DNA of 64,000 bases from an uncultured Rhizobiaceae group bacterium (GTDB taxonomy: Bacteria; Pseudomonadota; Alphaproteobacteria; Rhizobiales; Rhizobiaceae). The stretch covers positions 104,012 through 168,011 of the forward strand of contig CALHCF010000013.1 in assembly GCA_937930635.1 (NCBI GenBank), written 5' to 3'. Under the pieces are notes generated by a model. It searched no databases and was not told where the DNA came from. It worked only from the letters and a program-made list of their open reading frames with translations. Below, in pieces: positions 17,439 to 26,563 of this stretch; position 1 is the first letter of the stretch; the number at the start of each line of letters is the position of its first letter. The translations under genes and the position numbers were made by a program.

Positions 17439-17647
17439 ATGACCAACGGCACCGCAAATTTTATAACGGACAAAAAGGCTTCGGCTTTATTCAACCCGAA
17501 GATGAAAGCAATGATGTTTTCGTTCACGCGACCGCTCTTGAGAGAGCCGGCATCAGCGGATTGGCTGAAGGGCAAAAGGTTACCTTCGAAACTGAGGTCG
17601 ATAGCCGCTCAGGCAAAACAGCAGTCAGCACGATTGAAATTGCCTAG
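17439..17647 (+). pseudogene. Cold-shock protein gene with 5' frameshift
   Basis: The ATG at 17439 begins MTNGTANF and then leaves frame, while the next frame continues [20 protein letters not shown] and [20 protein letters not shown]. This is a CspA-family protein with RNP1 (KGFGFI) and RNP2 (VFVHA). A single missing base around 17455-17461, where functional genes read G-T-V-K-F, explains the break. A GTG at 17399 could still start the intact frame but would replace the first beta strand with unrelated residues. A good terminator follows at 17722. Probably a recent pseudogene or a sequencing error. Confidence 0.75.
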
Positions 17648-17721
17648 TACTTGAAAAATTAAGAGGCTGACCACGGATGTACTGGCAGCTTTGACCGGAG
17701 ACTTGCTCTCCGGAACGAAAG

Positions 17722-17744
17722 GCGGGGTAGCTCCCCGCTTTTTT
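17722..17744 (+). terminator. Terminator of the cold-shock gene
   Basis: Stem GCGGGG/CCCCGC with a TAGCT-like loop, followed by six T residues. It lies 75 bases after the stop codon. Confidence 0.85.
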
Positions 17745-17923
17745 GCATTTTCAACCCGCGCCCATTCAAACGAGCAACTTTTCCTAAGGTCAGTGGCAAA
17801 CTTTACCGATTTGAAACTGATGATCCAATGACATTCTTTGGAAGTATGAGCGTCGCTCTACGCCGAAGTAGAGGGCAAAGAAATGACAAGGGATCGTGCG
17901 TCGTAAATTGTGATCCTTCACGA

Positions 17924-18166
17924 CTACTTTAGTTCGAGAGCTTGTCTTGCAGCTTTTTTTGCTGCGGCAAGGGTTTCCTCTTTACCACGTTCATCATGGG
18001 GTACGCCCTCGGATTTTGGTGGACCAAAAATTGTCCATTCAAAAAATCGTCCAACGTAGATCAGTGCCACCCGATCGGATTTGCTACACTCGAGGACGTA
18101 GCTTGTGTGTAACGAGTTTGATCCGCGCAATTTCCAGGTACGAGGTGCATTTGAATTAGATGCCAT
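17924..18166 (-). CDS. Hypothetical protein, 80 residues
   Basis: I do not recognise a family. The frame codes a compact protein (RTWKLRGSNSLHTSYVLECS then VALIYVGRFFEWTIFGPP) with a C-terminal Ala/Lys-rich helix. It is the last of five minus-strand genes between 17.9 and 20.0 kb. The aromatic-rich centre and good codon content make it more convincing than a random frame. No signal peptide or membrane segment. Confidence 0.55.
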   Translation of the reverse strand: MASNSNAPRTWKLRGSNSLHTSYVLECSKSDRVALIYVGRFFEWTIFGPPKSEGVPHDERGKEETLAAAKKAARQALELK

Positions 18167-18187
18167 GAGTAACAGCGGTGTTCATAT

Positions 18188-18448
18188 TTAAAAATCTGTT
18201 GTTTTGAGCGTGTAGGTCGTCCCACTACTTCTGGAGTACACTTTGCGAGCAGCGTTGTGAATCAAGTCTATTTGAGCATCAAAAGCTGATAAACAATCAC
18301 TTTGAGAGTATTCACCGCCAACAGCCTTAGCTAAAGCACCGGCATCGACATAAAAATTTACCACGAACAAATCATCATATCCTACAAAACCGACGGCGTT
18401 GCGGGTGCTGTCAAAATTGCGTGACGGGTTTGGGAACGATATCGTCAC
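18188..18448 (-). CDS. DUF1488 family protein
   Basis: An 86-residue protein starting MTISFPNPSRNFDSTRNAVG with FVGYDDLFVVNFYVDAGAL, matching the N-terminal pattern of DUF1488 (a fold unique to small proteobacterial proteins, function unknown). Its start overlaps the stop of the upstream 111-residue gene by 4 bases, so the two are translationally coupled. Members are frequent on plasmids and chromosomes of Hyphomicrobiales. Confidence 0.75.
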   Translation of the reverse strand: MTISFPNPSRNFDSTRNAVGFVGYDDLFVVNFYVDAGALAKAVGGEYSQSDCLSAFDAQIDLIHNAARKVYSRSSGTTYTLKTTDF

Positions 18449-18780
18449 TTCTGTGCACCAGAGACCTTTGTGCTTCTGTTCTTTGGCGCGATTGATACGT
18501 CAGGTAGTTTACCAAAGGTTTGCTCGATAAGAGCATCATGTTCACTCGCCTGAGACACACCTGCCTGTTGAATCAGTTCCTGAGTAATTACGCGCTCATG
18601 ATGTTCAAACTGATTTTGAATTCGGTATTGCGGCGAGTTTCCTCTCAGTGGAAGCGTGGCGGTGATGCGGTAAGTCTCAGTTTCGGCAGTTGCTGTTTTC
18701 CCTTTTATAAGCACATTCTGTCCAACCGAAAAAATATGCGTCGAGCTATTTCTGTTTTTGTTTTGGGATACATTATTCAC
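18445..18780 (-). CDS. Hypothetical protein, 111 residues
   Basis: Begins with an Asn/Ser-rich leader and contains FSVGQNVLIKGKTATAETET and RITATLPLRGNSPQYRIQNQ, a beta-rich segment like a small SH3/Tudor-type barrel, followed by an acidic C-terminal half. Similar short proteins are widespread in alphaproteobacteria but have no assigned function; I cannot name the family. It overlaps DUF1488 by 4 bases. Confidence 0.6.
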   Translation of the reverse strand: MNNVSQNKNRNSSTHIFSVGQNVLIKGKTATAETETYRITATLPLRGNSPQYRIQNQFEHHERVITQELIQQAGVSQASEHDALIEQTFGKLPDVSIAPKNRSTKVSGAQK

Positions 18781-18876
18781 GGCAATTTTTTCCTTTTTCA
18801 GTAGCTTTAACGCTGGTAACTGATTTCAATTCTTACTTTCCCGGAAACTAAATTCTTGTTCCTAAAGTCTGGAGGT

Positions 18877-19662
18877 TCACTTTTGCCGAACACAATCTCC
18901 ATTTGTGTTCCGAAACCCGCGATTGCATTCCCAGTCATTGCCTGTTCGGTTCAAATGGGCGTTGATGGGAACGTCGATCGAATTACAAGTATTATTGCCA
19001 GTGGAGTAACCGCGTTCGCATATCCAACCAGGGCCATAAGACGCATCATCAAAATATGCGTTCTCGGGAATGACAATTTCGGCGCACGTATCATCCGTCA
19101 CCCTGTAGCCGCGGTCGCAGGTCCATGGCTGTCCATATTTTTTTGAGTTCAAGTGGGCGTTTTCAGGGACGACAATCAGAACGCATGTATCAGGTTCCTG
19201 TTCGTATCCGCGCTTGCATAACCATCCAGGCCCATAATTGTCATTTGTCAGATAGGCGTGTGCGGGTAGAGCTATCTCCTCGCAGCCATCGTCGACCGCG
19301 CGATACCGGCGCAAGCAGCGCCATCTGTTGCCATCAGCATCCAGGTAAGCATTTTTGGGTAACACAACCTCAATGCATTTTGTCCCATCCACTTCTTTAT
19401 ATCCGTGAAGACATTCCCAACCCCTGCCAAATGGTTGGTCAGTAGGATGTGCATTTTCCGGAACTATTACTGCAGAGCAAGTATCGTTTTTAGCCCTAAA
19501 GCCAAGATCGCACTCCCAGCCGCTACCATAGTTTTTGGCGTGCGCGTTATCCGGAATCGAACTGGTTTGGGCAGATGCCGGAGTTAATAATGAACTGATT
19601 GTAACCAATAGGATGAAAATTGCACTGCAGAATCTTGATGCCGGCCACTCAAATATGATCAT
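18877..19662 (-). CDS. Secreted Cys-repeat protein
   Basis: A 261-residue protein with a signal peptide (hydrophobic residues 13-30, then ASAQ). The rest is about seven tandem repeats of roughly 32-36 residues. Each repeat has the pattern P-x-N-A-H/Y, then G-x-G-W-x-C, then R-G-Y, then C, giving two cysteines per repeat and one likely disulfide each. The protein is therefore a periplasmic or secreted repeat array, perhaps for binding or surface display. Its start shares one base (TAATG) with the stop of the upstream gene, implying coupling. I do not recognise a characterised homologue. Confidence 0.75.
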   Translation of the reverse strand: MIIFEWPASRFCSAIFILLVTISSLLTPASAQTSSIPDNAHAKNYGSGWECDLGFRAKNDTCSAVIVPENAHPTDQPFGRGWECLHGYKEVDGTKCIEVVLPKNAYLDADGNRWRCLRRYRAVDDGCEEIALPAHAYLTNDNYGPGWLCKRGYEQEPDTCVLIVVPENAHLNSKKYGQPWTCDRGYRVTDDTCAEIVIPENAYFDDASYGPGWICERGYSTGNNTCNSIDVPINAHLNRTGNDWECNRGFRNTNGDCVRQK

Positions 19663-19970
19663 TACAAACCTTCCTGCGGAGGTAGCACCGCTTCGCTTTT
19701 TTCAAATTTTCTGGAACGTTTTCGATCGTGAGAAATCGCCAATTTTAGGTCTTTGGGATCAATCGGGTACATTTGAGTACTCCCCGGAGCCTTTTTACTC
19801 TTGACCAAAATATAAGTGGTGGTGCGTCTATAGGCCTCGAAACTTAAATTCGGTAGAAGCTCCTCATCGACTACTACTTCGTAGTCACCCGCTGGCAAGC
19901 TTGTCAGATCACCACCGATTGCAAATGGGTAGGCAAAGGACACAGTCGACTTCGTCGTGCGCGAATTCAT
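19662..19970 (-). CDS. Hypothetical protein, 102 residues
   Basis: Starts at the ATG at 19970, with GGAGG 8 nt upstream. The N-terminal half (TVSFAYPFAIGGDLTSLPAG then DYEVVVDEELLPNLSFEAYR) is a recurrent alphaproteobacterial hypothetical-protein pattern with no known role. The C-terminal half is basic. Coupled to the Cys-repeat protein gene by a 1-base overlap. Confidence 0.65.
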   Translation of the reverse strand: MNSRTTKSTVSFAYPFAIGGDLTSLPAGDYEVVVDEELLPNLSFEAYRRTTTYILVKSKKAPGSTQMYPIDPKDLKLAISHDRKRSRKFEKSEAVLPPQEGL

Positions 19971-20597
19971 TCGGCAGACCTCCACATAAAGGAGCTCACG
20001 CCTGAGCCCAATTCAATCAATTTTCAGGGTAGTAACTAGCTCTCGAAGCGACCTGGTTCAGGTTCTGTCGACAAGTAACGAGCAATTCCAATAAACTTAT
20101 ATATGGGTATAAAACGACCGAATTGCAACGCCGATCTGAAACGTTTGTATTGTGGCACGGCTAAAGGTGTCTCGAATGCGCTTCTAACCGCCGCCACCTT
20201 CAATCCAAAACACAACGGTTAACCCAGGCTTCCAGTTTGCATAAAACGTGTTTTCTGGTCCTATCGACTGATGTCCCAATTCGAGTTTATTACAAACACT
20301 GGCTTTGGTGCTGTACAAAAGGAGCAATAAGGAGCATGGTGCCCTCGTTGTTCACTATTTTTTACGTTTGTAAGTTCTGAAAGTACTTCAGGCCCGACTT
20401 TGGTAGCCACAGCCTAGCGTTTATTGGATTCCCAAAGATGTCCCGTAATTAGATTCGGCGCGGCGGGTTCGCTGAGGATTAAACAACAGCCTAAATCTTA
20501 AATGATTCCTTCCTTTGCATGATTCTTTCTAGAACGCGAAGGCAGTAAATTTTGCACGTTCTGGCGATATCCGTCGGCGTTACCCATAGGAGCCAAC
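19971..20597. other. 627-bp stretch without genes
   Basis: No frame of credible length or composition on either strand. It contains the divergent promoter region for the hypothetical operon to the left and the DUF1611 operon to the right. I see no clear hairpin, repeat or RNA. Confidence 0.4.
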
Positions 20598-21797
20598 ATG
20601 GCTGTAATTCCCTTTACCAAAACACTGAAAACCAAGAACTTAACTCCGGTGCCGATCGAGGTAGATGCTCCGGTTCTGTTTCCGAGAAAGGATCCGCAAC
20701 CACCGCGCTCGAAAACCTCAACCGCAATTGTCTATTGCGAAGGCAATTTTGGCCAGATTGATGGCAAAACGGCAAATGGATTGGTACGACATTCCGAGAA
20801 GTACGAAGTTCTATCGGTGATCGATAGCACCCAATCAGGCGGTGATGCCGGTGAAGTATTGGGCGATGTAGGGAGTGGAATACCCATTCTAGCCAGTCTT
20901 GATGCAGCGGTTGCTGCCGCAAAGTGCAAACCAGAATATTTTATTTATGGGATGGCTCCAGCAACGGGGATGCTGTCGATTTCAGAACGAAAGATTGTTC
21001 TGGATGCAATGTCACACGGTATGAATGTGGTCAACGGTCTTCATGAATTTCTTAACGATGACCCGGAGTTTGCAGCTTCGCGCGATGCCAATATGGTCGA
21101 AATCATCGATATCAGAAAACCCCGCGCCAAGAACGAACTAAGATTGTTCAGCGGTGACATCCACAACGTTACCTGTCCACGTATTGCAGTCCTTGGCACT
21201 GATTGTGCGATCGGAAAAAGGACGACCGCCAGCATACTAACCAGAGCACTGGTCGAGCAAGGCGTTCATGCAGTTTTGGTGACGACCGGTCAAACTGGAC
21301 TAATACAGGGCTCACGGCATGGTGTCGCACTTGATGCTGTACCATCACAATTTTGCTGCGGTGAGCTGGAGGCCACAATTATTGAGGCATTCGAGGATGA
21401 TAATCCAGACGTCATTATTGTCGAAGGACAGGGTGCATTGAGTCATCCAGCATTCTGCACGTCTGCATTCATTCTAAGAGGTGCCGCACCTGACGGGGTT
21501 ATTTTGCAGCATGCGCCCAAACGCGAGCACCGTTGTGATTTCCCAGACATGAAGATGCCCGTGCCAGAAACAGAAATTCGCCTGATTGAGGCTTTTTCAA
21601 ATACCAACGTGATCGGGCTGACAATCAACCATGAGGGTATGGCAGATAGCGATATTGATTTTTATATATCCGATTACCAAAAGCATCTGGATATCCCAGT
21701 TACGGACGCGCTAGCTCGCCCTGTTAAAGAACTTGTCGAAATGGTGTTGTCCTCATTTCCAGAACTTGTGGAGAAGCTGTCCAATAGCACAAGATGA
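20598..21797 (+). CDS. DUF1611 protein (DgcN-like)
   Basis: A 399-residue protein with a Rossmann-like N-terminal domain and a P-loop domain: LGTDCAIGKRTTASIL at about 199-214 is the Walker A, and VIIVEGQGALSHPAF the Walker B region. DUF1611 includes DgcN, reported as a D-glutamate N-acetyltransferase in marine proteobacteria. Here the neighbours are an alanine/ornithine-racemase-like enzyme (4-base overlap) and an M19 dipeptidase, so a role in D-amino-acid metabolism fits, but the substrate is inferred. AGGAG lies 5 nt before the ATG. Confidence 0.85.
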   Translation: MAVIPFTKTLKTKNLTPVPIEVDAPVLFPRKDPQPPRSKTSTAIVYCEGNFGQIDGKTANGLVRHSEKYEVLSVIDSTQSGGDAGEVLGDVGSGIPILASLDAAVAAAKCKPEYFIYGMAPATGMLSISERKIVLDAMSHGMNVVNGLHEFLNDDPEFAASRDANMVEIIDIRKPRAKNELRLFSGDIHNVTCPRIAVLGTDCAIGKRTTASILTRALVEQGVHAVLVTTGQTGLIQGSRHGVALDAVPSQFCCGELEATIIEAFEDDNPDVIIVEGQGALSHPAFCTSAFILRGAAPDGVILQHAPKREHRCDFPDMKMPVPETEIRLIEAFSNTNVIGLTINHEGMADSDIDFYISDYQKHLDIPVTDALARPVKELVEMVLSSFPELVEKLSNSTR

Positions 21798-22909
21798 GCA
21801 CTCCGCGATTGCAAATTGATCTCGACAAGATTTTCCACAATGCCGCTACATTGGTTACGCGGTTGAAGGCTATTGGCGTTTCGGTGACTGCAGTCACGAA
21901 GGGATTTCTCGGCGCACCCCAAATTGCACAAACTATGTTAAGCGCCGGTATCACTTCTCTTGGTGATTCCCGCATCGAAAATATTGAGCGTATGCGGCGA
22001 TCAGGAATAGACGCGCAGATGGTGCTAATTAGGGCGCCACTGATAAGCCAAGCAGATCGCGTAGTAGCAGCCGCCGACATCAGTTTAAACACAGAACTAA
22101 AGACCCTGACAGCTCTGTCCGTTGCCGCTTCAAGAGCCTGCAAAACTCATGGTGTCTTGCTGATGGTCGAGTTGGGAGACTTACGTGAGGGTATCATGCC
22201 ACCAGATGTTGGAAGTATTGTACAGTCCGTTCGCAAATTACCCGGCATCAGGTTCATGGGTTTGGGATCGAATCTCGCGTGTCGCAGCGGTGTTTCACCG
22301 GACAATCGGAACATGGCTGAACTTTCAAACTTAGCAAGCCGTTTTACAACATCTGAGTGTTCTACATTACTTACCGTGTCAGGCGGGAATTCCAGTAATC
22401 TTGATTGGATTTTTGCAGGTGGTGAAATTGGTGGGATCAATAATCTGCGTCTTGGTGAAGCCATCTTGTTCGGTAGAGAACCCTTGCGACGCACTCCCAT
22501 TTCAGGTCTGCATACAAATGCAATCAGTCTAATCGCTGAGGTGATCGAGAGTAAAAGCAAGCCCTCAAAGCCTTGGGGCACCCTTGCACAATCGGCATTT
22601 AATGACGCGCCTGTCCGATATGACCAAGGTGATATCAACCAGGTAATTGTTGCGATCGGCAGACAAGATGTTGATCACGACGGGCTCACTCCACCTGACG
22701 GGATTAATATTCTCGATGCCAGCAGCGACCATCTCGTGCTTAACGCCGGAAAAAGAAAAATTTCGGTTGGATCATCCATTTCATTCCAACTTAATTACAG
22801 CGCTTTTTTACGGGCGATGACATCGCCGCATGTCGGTCAAAAGCTTATTGAAAAAGGTGTGAAAGCTCTACCATATCAGGGAGTTACTGTCTTGCCGCAT
22901 GCAGCTTAA
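21794..22909 (+). CDS. Alanine/ornithine racemase family PLP enzyme
   Basis: A 371-residue fold-type III PLP protein. Lys36 in VTAVTKGFLG is the PLP lysine, and VMLELGD-like LLMVELGDLREGIMP and SGGNSSNLDWI are hallmarks of the ornithine-racemase (Orr) subgroup. It lacks the C-terminal extension expected of canonical Alr. It would interconvert L- and D-forms of an amino acid or N-acyl amino acid. It overlaps the DUF1611 gene by ATGA and is followed by a small ORF and an M19 dipeptidase gene in the same direction. Confidence 0.85.
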   Translation: MSTPRLQIDLDKIFHNAATLVTRLKAIGVSVTAVTKGFLGAPQIAQTMLSAGITSLGDSRIENIERMRRSGIDAQMVLIRAPLISQADRVVAAADISLNTELKTLTALSVAASRACKTHGVLLMVELGDLREGIMPPDVGSIVQSVRKLPGIRFMGLGSNLACRSGVSPDNRNMAELSNLASRFTTSECSTLLTVSGGNSSNLDWIFAGGEIGGINNLRLGEAILFGREPLRRTPISGLHTNAISLIAEVIESKSKPSKPWGTLAQSAFNDAPVRYDQGDINQVIVAIGRQDVDHDGLTPPDGINILDASSDHLVLNAGKRKISVGSSISFQLNYSAFLRAMTSPHVGQKLIEKGVKALPYQGVTVLPHAA

Positions 22910-22982
22910 AGTTCTTATTCGCCTGATGAACACACCAACGGCTCACACAATACCAGAAACCAACTCAAAAGGACGCTGAACC

Positions 22983-23135
22983 ATGATCAATTATAAAGAG
23001 AAGAACAAATTACCCAAACAAGCTGAAGATAACCGCTTTAAACAAATTAAAGAAGCAGCGGCAGACAAAAGGACAAAAGGGGAAACCAAGCCCTCGGCCG
23101 ATAACACCCCTATCGATGAGGACACGAAAAACTGA
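22983..23135 (+). CDS. Small charged protein, 50 residues
   Basis: A 50-codon frame rich in Lys, Glu, Asp and Gln with no hydrophobic core, probably disordered. An AAGGA element precedes the ATG at 22983, and the stop lies 4 bases before the start of the dipeptidase gene. Position and ribosome site suggest it is real and part of the operon; function unknown. Confidence 0.45.
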   Translation: MINYKEKNKLPKQAEDNRFKQIKEAAADKRTKGETKPSADNTPIDEDTKN

Positions 23136-23139
23136 CCTA

Positions 23140-24219
23140 ATGAAAAGTCCTGATTCAGGAAAAGCTCAAAAACAGCCGTTGATATTTGACGGCCATAATG
23201 ATGTGCTTTCAAAGATGTATCGGGATTCCGGCCCACACTCAATTGATTCATTTGTAATCGGTAGGAGCGGAGCTGTTGATCTTCCAAAGGCCGTTTCCGG
23301 GGGGTTTGGCGGAGGTCTTTTTGCAGTTTATGTACCATCACTTCCTTCTGGTATCGATAACCATAGCAAAATGAATATGCCGAGTTACGAAATGGCGCTT
23401 CCCGAAATGCTTGTTACGGCAGACGCGGAACTGGTAGCACATTCCCAGATTGCCATTCTGACCGGTTTGCAAGATCGAGGCGCATTAGAAATTTGTACGA
23501 CAACAAAGCAACTCAACAATTGCTTTGGAAGCAACAAGTTAGCTGCTGTAATGCATATGGAAGGTGCTGATGCCATCGATGTTGATCTGGCTGCACTTGA
23601 CGTTTTCTATTCGGCAGGGCTGCGATCATTAGGCCCCGTGTGGAGTCGTCCTACGCTGTTCGGGTACGGCGTTCCATTCAAATTTCCAGGTAATGGAGAT
23701 ATTGGACCTGGCCTCACGGCTCCTGGCCAAAGGCTGGTTCACCGCTGTAATCAACTGGGCGTTATGCTTGACCTTTCCCATTTGAATGAAGCAGGGTTTT
23801 GGGATGTAGCCAAACTTAGCCACGCGCCGCTCGTTGCCACCCATTCAAATGCTCACAGCCTGTGCCCCAGTTCTCGAAATCTGACTGACTGCCAATTGGC
23901 CGCGATTGCAGATAGTGATGGATTGGTTGGGTTGAATTTCTCCGCAGCTTTCTTGCGAGCCGATGGGCAAAGGGATGGGAATGTTTCCCTGGAACCAATA
24001 CTTCGGCACCTTGACCATCTCATAGATATTTTAGGCGAGGATCGCGTTGGATTTGGCTCAGACTATGACGGCGCGATAGTGCCCGATGAAATCTCCTCAA
24101 TTGCAGAATTGCCTCGATTACGGCAAGAATTACGCGCCCACGGGTACAATGAGCAATTGATAGAAAAATTATGCTTCCGCAATTGGTTTCGGGTGCTTGA
24201 ATTAACCTGGGGTGAATAA
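23140..24219 (+). CDS. Membrane-dipeptidase-type peptidase (M19)
   Basis: A 359-residue zinc peptidase of the renal dipeptidase family. Metal ligands appear in FDGHNDVLS (His19, Asp21), MEGADAID, LDLSHLNEAGF, ATHSNAHSL and GFGSDYDG. M19 enzymes cleave dipeptides, often with a D-residue at the C-terminal position. No signal peptide, so cytoplasmic. An ATG at 23116 in the same frame overlaps the preceding small ORF; I prefer 23140. Together with the DUF1611 protein and the racemase it could release and convert D-amino acids. Confidence 0.88.
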   Translation: MKSPDSGKAQKQPLIFDGHNDVLSKMYRDSGPHSIDSFVIGRSGAVDLPKAVSGGFGGGLFAVYVPSLPSGIDNHSKMNMPSYEMALPEMLVTADAELVAHSQIAILTGLQDRGALEICTTTKQLNNCFGSNKLAAVMHMEGADAIDVDLAALDVFYSAGLRSLGPVWSRPTLFGYGVPFKFPGNGDIGPGLTAPGQRLVHRCNQLGVMLDLSHLNEAGFWDVAKLSHAPLVATHSNAHSLCPSSRNLTDCQLAAIADSDGLVGLNFSAAFLRADGQRDGNVSLEPILRHLDHLIDILGEDRVGFGSDYDGAIVPDEISSIAELPRLRQELRAHGYNEQLIEKLCFRNWFRVLELTWGE

Positions 24220-24323
24220 CTGCGTTTGAGCAAACGAAATTATGCGCAGGACTGCATTAGTCAAATTACCGGTTACACAAGCTGATATACGGCATGAAAT
24301 TGTTGTCTGCTTTGGTCTTATTC

Positions 24324-25853
24324 TGTTGAAAAAGGCTGCCTTATTGATGGCGTTTTGAGTTGATTCAGTTTCCTGAATGATTTGGGAGATTGATGATTAT
24401 GATGGGGTCAAAGAAGGAATGTCAGGCAGCCCTGTTTTATGAGTTTTGCCTTGAAGATCACGTCCCTTCTGATCATTTGTTGCGGTCGATAGATCGGTTT
24501 GTTGGTCTTGATGATATCCGTAAATATCTGGCGCCATTTTATAGCGATATAGGCCGTCCGTCGATTGATCCAGAATTGATGATCCGCATGTTATTGATCG
24601 GCTATATCATGGGTATCCGATCGGAGCGGCGGTTGTGCGAGGAAGTCCATCTCAATCTGGCTTATCGATGGTTCTGCCGTTTGGATTTGAGTGATGCAGT
24701 TCCCGATCATTCTACTTTTTCAAAGAACCGGCATAGACGCTTTCGTGACAGTGATCTTCTTCGTTATGTGTTTGTGACGGTGGTTACTCGCTGCATTACT
24801 GAAGGCCTTGTCATTGGACAACGGTTTGCTGTGGATGCCAGCCTGACTGAAGCAGATACCAACCGCCAGAACTCAACCTCGAAGGGGGAGTGGAGCCGGA
24901 AACTATCAATCCAGACGAAGCTCGGCGTACAGTTCGAGAGTATTTGGAGACACTAGATGAAGAAGCGTTTGGCGCAGCAACTCCAGTGCAGCCAAAGTTC
25001 ACTTCCCACTCAGACCCCGCATCACAATGGACGGCAGCCCACAAAGGGCCAGCCTATTTTGCGTACTCTGCCAACTACATGATTGATACGGACAATGCTG
25101 TCATCCTTGATGTGGAAGCTTCGCGGTCTGTGCGTCAGGCCGAAGTGGGTGCTGCCGGCACGATGATTGATCGCATTACAAACTCTTTCAATCTTCATCC
25201 CGAACGTTTGATTGCGGATACGGTTTATGGCTCTGCTCTTATGCTGGATTGGCTTGTCGAGCAACGAGGTATCGCACCTCATATTCCCGTCATCGACAAT
25301 TCTGGCCGAAAGGATGGAACCTTCGAGCGTTCTGACTTTACCTATGATCCAGCCGATGATGCTTATACATGCCTAGGATGCAAGAAACTCCGCCAATTCC
25401 GGTGCCGCTACAAGGTTCCGCGTTCCGGTGCCAACAAAGATGGAACTATGCGCTATCGTGCACGAAAAACAGATTGCGATACTTGCGGGCTGAAGACCGT
25501 ATGCACGCCAAAAGAGCCACAGCGGAAAATCCTGCGCTCAATCTATGAACCCTCAAGGGATGTGGCGCGCAACATCACCCAAACAATTGACTACGCAATC
25601 TCATGCAAGCTCCGCAAAAAGGTAGAAATGCTCTTCGCCCACCTAAAGCGCATCCTCAAACTCGACCGGCTCCGATTAAGAGGACCATGCGGAGCTAAAG
25701 ACGAGTTCCATTTAGCGGCAACCGCCCAGAACCTCCGAAAACTGGCCAAATTGATCCCAACCAACAAACCAATCAGCAAAAATGCCTGAACAAAGGCAAA
25801 GAGCCAACTCGACCTAAAGAAAACAGCCGCTAAATCAAAGCCTTTTTCAACAG
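24324..25853 (+). mobile_element. IS1182-family insertion sequence
   Basis: A 1530-bp element with 15-bp perfect terminal inverted repeats (CTGTTGAAAAAGGCT at 24324 and its complement ending at 25853), flanked by TATT on the left and TATA on the right. It carries one transposase gene, now frameshifted. It is inserted between the dipeptidase gene and the DUF736 gene. Confidence 0.85.
24390..25789 (+). pseudogene. IS1182 transposase, frameshifted
   Basis: The first frame (to 24956) carries the N-terminal domain (DHLLRSIDRFVGLDDIRKYL, LIGYIMGIRSERRLCEEV) and the first catalytic Asp region (RFAVDASLTEAD). The reading then continues in the minus-1 frame from about 24884: EPETINPDEARRTVREYLE, LIADTVYGSALMLDWLVE (second Asp) and KKVEMLFAHLKRILKLDRLR (DDE Glu). 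The break lies in a run of five G at 24884-24888; one more G would restore one protein of about 465 residues. It is either a pseudogene or relies on slippage at the G-run. GGGAG precedes the ATG cluster at 24393-24404. Confidence 0.88.
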
Positions 25854-26067
25854 TATAGGCTCAGAACGGACATTGATCAAATTTTGTATGTCTAACAAGA
25901 TTGCGATTGTCGCGATCCAGATATTCTGCGACACACTTCCCAAGCCGCTGAAACCATTCAATAAATTTGCGCGACTGCCAAGTATTTGATATAATTTGGT
26001 AATCGGTCGGGTGTTCCCGTCTGATCTTTTCCAAACATTGTTGAAAACTTTTCAAGGAGAAATGCTC

Positions 26068-26388
26068 ATGCCTTCCATTGGACGCGTGACCAAACAGCCT
26101 GACGGCTCATTTCGTGGATATCTGGCAACTTTGTCGATCCGCAAAAACATTGAATTCGTTGCAAACGAAAAAACCAAGGATCATCAGCCTGACTATCTGG
26201 TTCTCGCCGGTGATGTTGAAGTTGGTGCTGCGTGGAACAAGAAAGGTCAAGCCAGCGGAAACGACTATGTATCCGTTTCATTGGCTGCCCCTGAATTTGG
26301 CGATCGAACGATCTATGCCAATCTTGGCCGCGCTGCAGGTTCTGAAAACGAAAATGAGTTTGCACTCATCTGGAACCCGAATTCGTGA
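26068..26388 (+). CDS. DUF736 family protein
   Basis: A 106-residue protein matching DUF736 (IGRVTKQPDGSFRGYLATLS, VGAAWNKKGQASGNDYVSVS, RTIYANLGRA). DUF736 proteins are small, single-domain, and nearly confined to plasmids and ICEs of alphaproteobacteria; the function is unknown. I chose the ATG at 26068 because AAGGAGA ends 7 nt upstream; another ATG at 26062 is too close. Followed by a strong terminator. Confidence 0.93.
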   Translation: MPSIGRVTKQPDGSFRGYLATLSIRKNIEFVANEKTKDHQPDYLVLAGDVEVGAAWNKKGQASGNDYVSVSLAAPEFGDRTIYANLGRAAGSENENEFALIWNPNS

Positions 26389-26408
26389 CTTGATCTTTCA
26401 AGCCCAAC

Positions 26409-26446
26409 GGAATGCGTCAGCGTCACTGATGGCGCATTCCTTTTTG
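26409..26446 (+). terminator. Terminator after the DUF736 gene
   Basis: Stem GGAATGCG(TCAG) / (CTGATG)GCGCATTCC followed by five T residues, 20 bases after the DUF736 stop. Confidence 0.85.
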
Positions 26447-26563
26447 CTTGTTGGAAATTCTGCTCTCTCCCCCACCGACTTTTCTCCCGTTCGTCGTTCT
26501 CGCGGCGCGCATGATTGCACTCGTGTGTGCCGCTGAAACGATGAATTTCAAGGAGAGATTTCA

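Noticed and set aside
24884..24890. Programmed minus-1 frameshift in the IS1182 transposase
   Set aside because: The heptamer in frame is not of the X-XXY-YYZ type; a simple base loss in the G-run is the plainer reading.
25861..26055. Minus-strand 64-codon frame between the IS and DUF736
   Set aside because: The only start is TTG, it covers the DUF736 promoter region, and nothing supports expression; it could be a small gene but the evidence is too thin.
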